NCBI GenBank assembly: GCA_021163155.1
Contig: JAGGXI010000092.1
Span: 1-14,845, forward strand
Direction of reading: 5' to 3'
Length of the DNA: 14,845 nt
DNA from: Candidatus Aerophobota bacterium
GTDB lineage: Bacteria > Aerophobota > Aerophobia > Aerophobales > JAGGXI01
Both the position numbers and the translations under genes were made by a program. The notes under the pieces are model-generated. The model was not told where the DNA came from. It was given only the letters and a program-made list of their open reading frames with translations, and made no database searches. The stretch's first letter is position 1. Each line of letters opens with the position of its first letter. Shown here piece after piece: positions 7,634-13,575 of this stretch.

Positions 7634-7907
7634 TCATTTTTTGATTGGGTAATTGAGTAACCCACTTACTATTATAAAAAGAAAAAACTCCTCTAAAAAA
7701 CAAGTTTTTCGCTTAAAAAAATTTTTGGTTATTCTTCTCCTTTTATATAGATATACCCCATAACTTAAGCTTAACTTTTCCACAACTTTATCGAGAGTAT
7801 ATCCTTCTGAAAGCAATTCATAAATTTCTTTAAACTTTGAATTTACTTTCCTCTATAATCACTTTAAAAATCTGTGTAATTAGAGGTCTTTTCTTTATAA
7901 TCTCGTT
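7634..7907 (-). pseudogene. Possible decayed small HTH-like gene
   Basis: The 406-bp gap between the creatininase-family and DapA-family genes has no intact gene. One minus-strand frame is open from 7852 to 7634 and encodes KFKEIYELLSEGYTLDKVVE, then KLSLSYGVYLYKRRR, which resembles the helix-turn-helix of recombinases or small regulators. There is no ATG; a TTG at 7816 would give 60 codons. A second frame, open from 7907 to 7833, gives KRPLITQIFKVIIEESKFK and joins the first if one frameshift near 7835-7850 is allowed. The family is not recognised and the call is tentative; the tail after about 7720 looks non-coding. Confidence 0.22.
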
Positions 7908-7956
7908 TTATTATTACTGCTCCTTTCATTTTCATAAAATCCATAAAAAATAGATT

Positions 7957-8733
7957 TCATGTTAACTTTATTTTATTTATAAAATTAGACAAAACTTCAC
8001 ATATTTTGTTTATCAAAATCTCACCATTTTCCTTTGTTGCATTTGTCGGGTTTCCCATAATGCCACTATTACTTGTCTCTTTTGTCCTCTGATATACTTC
8101 AATAGGATACCCATGGAACAATATCTCACCGGGTGCCCGGTTATTTGATTCACCTAACATTGGTTTTTCAACACCTTCTCTCGCTTTTGTCATATCTACC
8201 AAATCAGGACGAAATGCTAATACCATAGAAGTCATCATCTCCCCAGCATGGCGAAATGACTTTTCGGATAATTTATCAACCTCTTGACCCATTTTATCTA
8301 TTATTCCCCAAATGTTCGCCATAGTGACTAAAACACCAAATTTTTTTCTAAACTCGAACCCTACTTGAGAAATGGCAGCTACGTTCCCTATGTGTGGATT
8401 AAAGAAGACTAACTTTCTGAACCCATGAGAGATTAAACTCCCGCAATATTCTCTTAATACTTGTATCAGTGTTTCGGTCATTAAGCTAATAGTACCACAA
8501 TATTCCATATGCCATTCTGAGTAGCCAAATGGTATCAATGGGGCTACAATAACTTTTGTTCGATCAGCAACAATTTTTGCAATCTCTAAAGCTATGAGAG
8601 AATCTACATTAACCGGCAAATGTAAACCTTCCTCTTCAATGGAACCTATGGGTATTATTATACAATCGTTTTCCTTCAAATATCCACTAATTTCTGGCCA
8701 ACTCATTTCAGAAAGAAGAATTTTTTGTCTCAT
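7957..8733 (-). CDS. Creatininase-family amidohydrolase-like protein with altered metal ligands
   Basis: A 258-residue member of the creatininase/creatinine amidohydrolase family by fold signatures: PIGSIEEEGLHLPVNVD at 28-44, NPHIGN at 112-117, FRHAGE at 160-165, FRPDLVDM, and the closing GIMGNPTNATKENGE. Family members are metal enzymes that open lactam or formamide rings, or act on peptide-like bonds. Against Pseudomonas creatininase, E33, D44, H114 and H162 match metal or catalytic residues, but the second-metal histidine (EQH) is E35, the glutamate after the NGH histidine is G116, and the glutamate of the ETS motif is M167. Catalysis may be altered or mononuclear. GGGAGG lies 11 bases before the ATG, a slightly long spacing. 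It sits between the methyltransferase group and the lyase gene. Confidence 0.8.
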   Translation of the reverse strand: MRQKILLSEMSWPEISGYLKENDCIIIPIGSIEEEGLHLPVNVDSLIALEIAKIVADRTKVIVAPLIPFGYSEWHMEYCGTISLMTETLIQVLREYCGSLISHGFRKLVFFNPHIGNVAAISQVGFEFRKKFGVLVTMANIWGIIDKMGQEVDKLSEKSFRHAGEMMTSMVLAFRPDLVDMTKAREGVEKPMLGESNNRAPGEILFHGYPIEVYQRTKETSNSGIMGNPTNATKENGEILINKICEVLSNFINKIKLT

Positions 8734-9018
8734 GGATAGATCAACCTCCCTATGTTTATAAAACTATTTATGGAATTTAGTAAGTAACAAGTAGAGCCTT
8801 GCCTCACATATTTTTAGCATAGTAGCAATACAAATTTTTTAACCTTTTATTAGGATATACTGTTATGTCAACAGACGTTCATCAAAACATCACCAATAAA
8901 TTCAACAGTGATGGTTTCACAAAGTATAAACTTTTTCTCTCGTTTGCCTGATTTCAACAACATTTTATACGTTTTACATTAGTTCCTACTTATATAGGCC
9001 CTTGATGTTTAACACCGC
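8734..9018. other. Intergenic region with one tiny open frame
   Basis: This 285-bp gap holds a minus-strand frame with an ATG at 8963 and a TGA at 8870-8868, 31 codons long, starting MLLKSGKREKKFILCETITV. It has no clear ribosome site and no family I recognise, so it may be chance or a relic. A 6-bp inverted repeat, CATCAC (8888-8893) and GTGATG (8908-8913), falls inside it. No terminator with a U-tract is visible. The size of the gap suggests that the creatininase-family gene has its own promoter. Confidence 0.3.
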
Positions 9019-9342
9019 CTATTTGTTCTTTATAGTTTCGAATCGAAAGATGACATCTTTAGGCAACGCAATTCCGACCTCAACTTCAATTGCCTCAAGG
9101 ATAGCTATGGGAACGGGGCAGGTAACATGTCTAATATATTGAAAGGCAGATTGATAAAACAGAAAGATCCCGGGAAATTTTAAGACATTCTGCCAATGCA
9201 CACTATCTAACTGTTTACCCCATTTATTAACCATCTCACAATTACTGGCAATAGTAACGCTAACCCTTTGAACAGAAAGTTTGGAGACCTCTATTATTGT
9301 AGTAAAACCGCAAATACCAGCATCAACAACTACTCTAGCCAC
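9019..9342 (-). CDS. Small conserved-looking protein next to the corrinoid methyltransferase genes
   Basis: A 107-residue soluble protein with no signal or membrane segment. It starts with a GTG at 9342, and AGGAGG lies 11 bases upstream. The sequence has a family-like pattern: VVVDAGICGFTT near the N-terminus (C11), SNCEMV (C35), RHVTCPVPIAILEAIEVEVG (H72, C75) and ALPKDVIF near the end. Three cysteines and a histidine in conserved-looking turns suggest metal or cofactor binding. I recall short proteins of this type beside UroD-type methyltransferase and corrinoid protein genes, but I cannot name the family with certainty. It lies 93 bp after the second methyltransferase, probably in the same transcript. 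It may be an accessory or activation factor for methyl transfer; that is inference from position. Confidence 0.7.
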   Translation of the reverse strand: MARVVVDAGICGFTTIIEVSKLSVQRVSVTIASNCEMVNKWGKQLDSVHWQNVLKFPGIFLFYQSAFQYIRHVTCPVPIAILEAIEVEVGIALPKDVIFRFETIKNK

Positions 9343-9367
9343 TAACTTATAAACCTCCTGCCAACAT

Positions 9368-9389
9368 TAGTAAAATTTCAATTTTGCTA
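9368..9389. repeat. 22-bp AT-rich imperfect palindrome
   Basis: TAGTAAAATT and AATTTTGCTA form arms with one mismatch around TC, between the second methyltransferase and the small 107-residue gene. It could be an operator or a weak RNA hairpin, but its low complexity makes chance quite possible. Confidence 0.25.
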
Positions 9390-9435
9390 AAAAGTTAGAC
9401 AAAAACAATAACCAGATTGAGCTGCTGATTAATTA

Positions 9436-10503
9436 CTAATCGTACCAGCCAAAATCATCAACGGCTTTCTTCATCATATAGACATTATATGGAGGCGCCA
9501 TTGGTGGAATTTCACATCCTGGCATTAACATATAGCCTCGAGGTGCATATTTTGCTTTTTCAATACATTGCTTACAAAGTTCGTATACTTGCTGAGGCGT
9601 CCCGTTTTGAATAATTGCTGGTTCTATATTACCAGCAATAATACACTTATTACCAAAATATTTAATAGCCGTAGTAAGAGCCACTTGCTGACCAAAACTA
9701 ACGATACCTGGGTTCCCCATAGGAACACGAGCCCAGTATGGAAGATTCAGATTGTGGTCACCACAAATATGGTAAAGGATATGTTTGATTCCCATAACTA
9801 ATATTTTTTCACTGGTTTCCCTTAAATAGGGAAAGACAAATTTTTCAAACTGTTTTGGCGAGATGATGGAATTAGTAGCCAGAGGTTCCCAGATTCTAGG
9901 CCTGACTCGCTCTGCACCAAAAGTATCCACCCAATACTGAATTACTTCAAGAATATGGTTGGTAGCTAACTGGAGAAGTTTGTGCACCAGCTTTGGCTTC
10001 TTTATCATCCAACGAGACAGCTTATCTGGGGAGCAAATATTTCCAGCAATAGTGAAGTTACCTCCAAGGGTAATTGTAATAGGCATACCAAATTTATCCT
10101 GTAATTTAGAAAATTCCATAGCCATCGGAAGCATCCCCGCCTTTTTTACATCAGGTAGCCTTATCTTTTTAAAATCCTCTTCTGACTGCACAGCAAAACT
10201 CTTATGTGAAGGCGCTTGTTCCCATTCATTAGTTGGAAATCTGACCTTTCCTCCAAATTCCCACTCTCCATAGGAAGCGTAGCCAAAGTCTGGTGTGCTG
10301 TCAAAACCATATTGCTCAAATGTCCATAGCTGTGCCATGAAACTTTTTTCTGGGTCATTATACATACTTGCAATAGAGTAGCCGACATTTCTAGCGGCAA
10401 AGCCAAAAGTAAAATGAAAGAGAGGTACTCGGTCCGGCCTTTGACCGCTTAACAGCGCCTCTATTCGTTTTGATAGGACTATCTTATCTTGTTTTAATTC
10501 CAT
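9436..10503 (-). CDS. UroD-family (MtaA/MtbA-like) corrinoid methyltransferase, copy 2
   Basis: A 355-residue protein with the uroporphyrinogen decarboxylase fold. It opens with SKRIEALLSGQRPDRVPLFH, the typical R-x-x-A-L-x-G--PDRVP start of methyl-transferring members. The zinc-ligand set of MtaA/MtbA-type methyltransferases is present: H245 and C247 in HICGDHNLNLP, and C330 in MPGCEIPP. True decarboxylases lack this set, so heme synthesis is unlikely. It should move a methyl group between a corrinoid protein and a thiol, pterin or methylated substrate. The ATG at 10503 follows GAGG at 9 bases, 24 bases after its paralogue. In acetogens some UroD-type proteins are the substrate-specific enzyme and others act on the carrier, so which step this one does is open. 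Confidence 0.85.
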   Translation of the reverse strand: MELKQDKIVLSKRIEALLSGQRPDRVPLFHFTFGFAARNVGYSIASMYNDPEKSFMAQLWTFEQYGFDSTPDFGYASYGEWEFGGKVRFPTNEWEQAPSHKSFAVQSEEDFKKIRLPDVKKAGMLPMAMEFSKLQDKFGMPITITLGGNFTIAGNICSPDKLSRWMIKKPKLVHKLLQLATNHILEVIQYWVDTFGAERVRPRIWEPLATNSIISPKQFEKFVFPYLRETSEKILVMGIKHILYHICGDHNLNLPYWARVPMGNPGIVSFGQQVALTTAIKYFGNKCIIAGNIEPAIIQNGTPQQVYELCKQCIEKAKYAPRGYMLMPGCEIPPMAPPYNVYMMKKAVDDFGWYD

Positions 10504-10527
10504 AATATTAATCCTCTTCCCACTTCA

Positions 10528-11616
10528 CTACTCATACCATCCTAAATTATCAACTGCTTTTGTCATCGCAAGTACATTCTCTACTTGCGACATAGGAGGA
10601 AGTCCACACCCTGGTCCCAGCATAAAACCCCCAGAAAGTCTTTTCCCTTTCTCAATAGCCACCTTGCAAAGTTCGTATACTTGCTGAGCTGTCCCAGCTT
10701 GAAAAACTGCTGGCTCAATGTTACCAAAAATAATGTCTTTAGGGAAATACTTTCCAGCTACCTCAAGGTCTACCTCGTGACCAAAACTGAGAATACTTGG
10801 ATGCACCCATAATGAAGAAAGCTCAGCTAAGTATGGTAAATTTAGGTTCTGGTCACCGCAAATATGGAAGAAGAAGCGTCTGATCCCCATAGTTCGTAAT
10901 TTTTTCTGAAGTTCTATATGATAGGGAAAGGCAAATTCCGTGAATTGTTTCGGTGAGATAAGTTGATTTGACTCATTGGGCGAACTTATTTCAAGAAAAA
11001 TATTTTCAGCACTAAAAGTATCTATCCAATACTGTAATACATTAAAAATATGGTCTGTAGCCATCCTTAAAAGCCTACGGCATAAATCAGGTTTCTTAAT
11101 CATCCAACGACAAAATTGCTCTGAACCACAGATGTTAGATGCTACACAAAATGGCGAGCGTGAAAAAAACCAAACTGGTAAATTATTTTCCCCCTGAAGC
11201 TTAGAAAACTCCATCGCCATAGGAATTCCCCCAGCAGTTTTCGGATTAGGCATTTTCAAATTCCGGATATCTTTCTCTGTCTTCACAGGAGTAGATTTTA
11301 TTGATAGAGAATCTTGATATTCTTTATCTGGCATCTGGATTTCTCCACCAAAATCCCATCCTCCTAAAATCGTGTGTGCAAAGGAGTGCACCACTAATTC
11401 CCAGTTATAATACTTCGCAGTCCACAACGAAGCATAAAATGCCCTCCTAGGATCATTATAATTGGATACAACATTAAAACCAGGAAATCTTTGTGTTAAC
11501 CCCTGTGTTTTTATAGGTATACCCAAATTACCGATAGGGACTCTATCGGGTTTCTGATAATTAAAGAGCGCTTTTATCCGTTCTTGACTAGTCATTTTAT
11601 CTTGTCTCAGCTCCAC
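10528..11616 (-). CDS. UroD-family (MtaA/MtbA-like) corrinoid methyltransferase, copy 1
   Basis: A 362-residue paralogue of the gene that follows it, with the same opening (QERIKALFNYQKPDRVPIGN) and the same putative zinc ligands: H251 and C253 in HICGDQNLNLP, and C337 in GPGCGLPP. Both share FPK- or FGN-type strands followed by GNIEPA and the ending KAVDNLGWYE. The start is a GTG at 11616, chosen because GGAAGG lies 7 bases upstream and because the first residues (MELRQDKM) align with the ATG-started paralogue (MELKQDKI); the later ATG at codon 8 would break this. It begins 17 bases after the corrinoid protein gene. Middle regions (about 30-100 and 140-160) differ strongly between the two copies, which suggests different substrates or carriers. 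Confidence 0.86.
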   Translation of the reverse strand: MELRQDKMTSQERIKALFNYQKPDRVPIGNLGIPIKTQGLTQRFPGFNVVSNYNDPRRAFYASLWTAKYYNWELVVHSFAHTILGGWDFGGEIQMPDKEYQDSLSIKSTPVKTEKDIRNLKMPNPKTAGGIPMAMEFSKLQGENNLPVWFFSRSPFCVASNICGSEQFCRWMIKKPDLCRRLLRMATDHIFNVLQYWIDTFSAENIFLEISSPNESNQLISPKQFTEFAFPYHIELQKKLRTMGIRRFFFHICGDQNLNLPYLAELSSLWVHPSILSFGHEVDLEVAGKYFPKDIIFGNIEPAVFQAGTAQQVYELCKVAIEKGKRLSGGFMLGPGCGLPPMSQVENVLAMTKAVDNLGWYE

Positions 11617-11633
11617 AATTTAACCTTCCTTTT

Positions 11634-12308
11634 TCACTTTTGTGCTTTTCTCTTCTTCAACATTTCAACTAGCCTAACTCCTTCTTGGACTGCGGTTCCA
11701 GCATTCTCAGCATATCCATCGGCACCATAGCGTTTTGCTATATCTCTTGTTAGTGGAGCTCCACCCACCATAATACCTACATTGGTACTCTGCGACCTAA
11801 TCATCTTTATAACCTTTGGTATAGCCAACATACTAGTTGTCATCAAGGTAGAAAGTCCCACAATTTCAGAATTTGTTCTTTGCTGTTCTTCTACAAATTT
11901 CTCAAGCTTTACATCCTTCCCTAGGTCATGTACAATCCATCCTGCGGCATCAAACATCACCTTCACTAAGTTTTTGCCAATATCATGAATATCACCTTCA
12001 ACGACACCGATTACTATTTGTGCTTTCACTTTTGCTTGTTTAACTTTTATATGGGGACGTAAAACCCCTAATCCTGCATATAGAGCATCCGAGCAAAGCA
12101 GAAGTTCTGGGACAAAATACTCCTGAGCAGCATATAACTCCCCTACTTTCTTCATCCCAGCAGCCAAACCATCTGTAATTGCAGTATAAGCATCTATACT
12201 TTCTTCTAAGGCAACCTTGCTCAATTCTGCAGCAGCCTTCTCATCATAAAAGACTACAGCATTATAAAGTCCCTTTAACAGCTCCTGAGTTTTCTTCCTT
12301 GATGCCAT
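11634..12308 (-). CDS. Corrinoid protein (MtaC/MtbC/MttC-type, B12-binding)
   Basis: A 224-residue two-domain methyl-carrier protein. Residues 1-90 form the helical cap domain (DGLAAGMKKVGELYAAQEYF, then VPELLLCSDALYAGL). Residues 95-222 form the Rossmann-like cobalamin domain with the signature D106-x-H108-x-x-G111 in GDIHDIGKNLV; H108 is the lower cobalt ligand. GLSTLMTTSM at 151-160 and VGGAPLTRDIAKRYGADGYA at 181-200 contact the nucleotide tail and phosphate. It carries a methyl group on cobalt between a substrate methyltransferase and a second methyltransferase. Length and motifs are ordinary. AGGGGAG precedes the ATG by 6 bases. It is the first gene of a three-gene unit with the two UroD-type methyltransferases (gaps 17 and 24 bases). 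No reductive activase (RamA-like) gene is in the window. Confidence 0.94.
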   Translation of the reverse strand: MASRKKTQELLKGLYNAVVFYDEKAAAELSKVALEESIDAYTAITDGLAAGMKKVGELYAAQEYFVPELLLCSDALYAGLGVLRPHIKVKQAKVKAQIVIGVVEGDIHDIGKNLVKVMFDAAGWIVHDLGKDVKLEKFVEEQQRTNSEIVGLSTLMTTSMLAIPKVIKMIRSQSTNVGIMVGGAPLTRDIAKRYGADGYAENAGTAVQEGVRLVEMLKKRKAQK

Positions 12309-12435
12309 CTTTCTCTCCCCTCTACAATATTTCTTATAAAATCAAGATTAACCTATACCTTTTAGACATTAATACTAAAACTTTATCTCATTTATTCCTT
12401 TTTTTCTTTTTATTATAAATTTATCAAACTACAAT

Positions 12436-12589
12436 CTATGTTCCTACTTTTTCTTTAAGGACATTCATGACGCTTTGGGGCCCCTATACTTCCTGAAGTA
12501 AAATGACCTTCATTTAAGTAAGGCTTGGCTTGAAAAAGATTCTTTTTATCTAAATTTTTTTCGAGTTCCATAAACTCTAAAGCATTCTG
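12436..12589 (-). pseudogene. arcC: Relic of a carbamate kinase gene, 3' end
   Basis: The gap between dctQ and the corrinoid protein gene holds a minus-strand frame open from 12589 to its stop at 12457-12455. It reads ALEFMELEKNLDKKNLFQAK followed by PYLNEGHFTSGSIGAPK. The stretch YLNEGHFTSGSIG matches the carbamate kinase signature near its C-terminus (pattern EEGHF-x-x-GSMGPK). A one-step frame change near the GGGGCCCC at 12477-12484 gives SIGPQSVMNVLKEKVGT and then a stop at 12438-12436, resembling the family's final ALEGKTGT. About 20 to 25 codons appear deleted between these parts, and the whole 5' portion is gone. Intact carbamate kinase has about 310 residues and makes ATP from carbamoyl phosphate. 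The identification rests on a short motif. Confidence 0.5.
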
Positions 12590-12605
12590 TCACTAGAAAT
12601 AAATT

Positions 12606-13118
12606 TTACTCACAATCCTTAATAAACTGCAATATAGGCTTTAACGAAGATATAAGATGCATAATCATTATTAAACTACCAACAGGGACAGCAAGATAAA
12701 CCAAACCTATAGGTATACCTGCAACAGGACTATATTGTTTCATTTGTGATATACACAATTTGAATCCATATATTGTTGCATAGATCAGAAATATCATTGT
12801 CATAGCCTGAGATATTATAACAATCCAAAGCCTAAGTTTCTTTCTCAATTTCTTTAAAATAAAAGTAATGCTTATATGCAACCCTCTTTTTGTAGCAATG
12901 CACGCACCTACTGTACTCATCCAAATCAATAAATACGTTGCTACTTCGTTTGTCCAAGAGACAGAAAAACGGAAAACGAATCGATTGAAAACTCCAATTA
13001 AGGTAGTTACTATCATTATACCCACTATCACCATAAGCAGAACCTCAGATGCCTTATTCACTTTATTACTGAGTTTTTCGATCCACCAAACTTTTTCTTC
13101 TTTCTTTTTTTTACTCAT
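12606..13118 (-). CDS. dctQ: TRAP transporter small permease subunit DctQ
   Basis: A 170-residue inner-membrane protein with four predicted hydrophobic helices near residues 24-44, 58-77, 97-120 and 137-158. After helix 1 comes the DctQ signature SWTNEVATYLLIWMSTVGAC with E58, then TKRGLHISI. It normally forms the membrane unit of a TRAP transporter with the large DctM subunit, importing organic acids by sodium symport after capture by DctP. The ribosome site is poor: only AGGGAAG about 15 bases upstream is visible, so translation may be weak. Relics of other genes lie on both sides: a deiminase-like 3' end before it and a carbamate-kinase-like 3' end after it, where dctM would be expected. 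No dctM is present in the window. The protein itself looks complete. Confidence 0.88.
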   Translation of the reverse strand: MSKKKKEEKVWWIEKLSNKVNKASEVLLMVIVGIMIVTTLIGVFNRFVFRFSVSWTNEVATYLLIWMSTVGACIATKRGLHISITFILKKLRKKLRLWIVIISQAMTMIFLIYATIYGFKLCISQMKQYSPVAGIPIGLVYLAVPVGSLIMIMHLISSLKPILQFIKDCE

Positions 13119-13197
13119 TATCGGAGTGTCTCTTCCCTTTGTTTGAGATACCCTACCCTAGAAAAAACAACAAAACTTAACAATCTTATATCCTCTT

Positions 13198-13411
13198 TCA
13201 AGGAAATACCATGCAGGTAGGACCTCCACCACTTTTTATCTCGGAACCAAAAATATGTGATAATAAAGTATTATTCCCTACAGGTAATATATATTATATC
13301 ATGCTCAAAAATACTTTCCTCAGATACTTCAAAAATTTCAATGTTTTTACCTCTCAAAAAACGAACAAAAGAACAGGGAAGAGCCTCAAATACGCACACA
13401 TATTTCTTCTT
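13198..13411 (-). pseudogene. Relic of an arginine deiminase/DDAH-family gene, 3' end
   Basis: Between dctP and dctQ the minus strand carries two overlapping open frames. The first (13411 to 13274) encodes YVCVFEALPCSFVRFLRGKN followed by IEIFEVSEESIFEHDIIYI. The second (13293 to 13198) encodes LPVGNNTLLSHIFGSEIKSG and ends GGPTCMVFP and a stop. The ending GSEIKSGGGPTCMVFP matches the C-terminal signature of arginine deiminase and dimethylargininase-type amidinohydrolases (pattern GSEL-x-x-G-x-GGP-x-CM-x-x-P), whose cysteine is the nucleophile. A frameshift in the alternating AT run at 13285-13300, an internal deletion after GNNTLLS, and loss of the first three-quarters of the gene show it is dead. 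The two parts fit one family in the right order, which chance would rarely give. Confidence 0.55.
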
Positions 13412-13490
13412 CTACCATTTTAGACTCAATTCCCCCCCCTTGATAATTAAAATTAAGAAAATAAACTCAACTTATCTTAAAACATAGATA

Positions 13491-13537
13491 GGGGGAGGAG
13501 AGTGAATCTTGAAAAATTTAATTATCTCTCCTCCCTC
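13491..13537 (-). terminator. Long GC-rich stem-loop after dctP
   Basis: The 10-bp arms GGGAGGAGAG (13493-13502) and CTCTCCTCCC (13526-13535) are perfectly complementary, with a 23-base AT-rich loop and a further G-C pair outside a G-T step. The structure begins about 40 bases after the dctP stop. A U-tract is weak on the minus strand (CCCCCTATCTATGTTTT). It may terminate or attenuate dctP transcription, or protect the dctP end of the message, as is common when a binding protein must be made in excess. Confidence 0.55.
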
Positions 13538-13575
13538 TTGTTAACATTGATTCAAAATGATTAGATGTACAATTT

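Noticed and set aside
9436-11616. Uroporphyrinogen decarboxylase (heme synthesis) for the two UroD-type genes
   Set aside because: The H-x-C...C zinc-type motif and the adjacent corrinoid protein gene point to methyl transfer; no heme genes are present.
12868-13146. Plus-strand open frame opposite dctQ
   Set aside because: It is antisense to a well-recognised membrane protein gene and has no ribosome site or family features.
13432-13439. Run of eight C bases as a phase-variable tract
   Set aside because: It is not inside any intact reading frame or promoter, so slippage would have no visible effect; it may still be a sequencing weak point.
13211-13487. Two plus-strand frames in the dctP-dctQ gap
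   Set aside because: They have no ribosome site and low-complexity content; the minus-strand frames in the same place match a known family instead.
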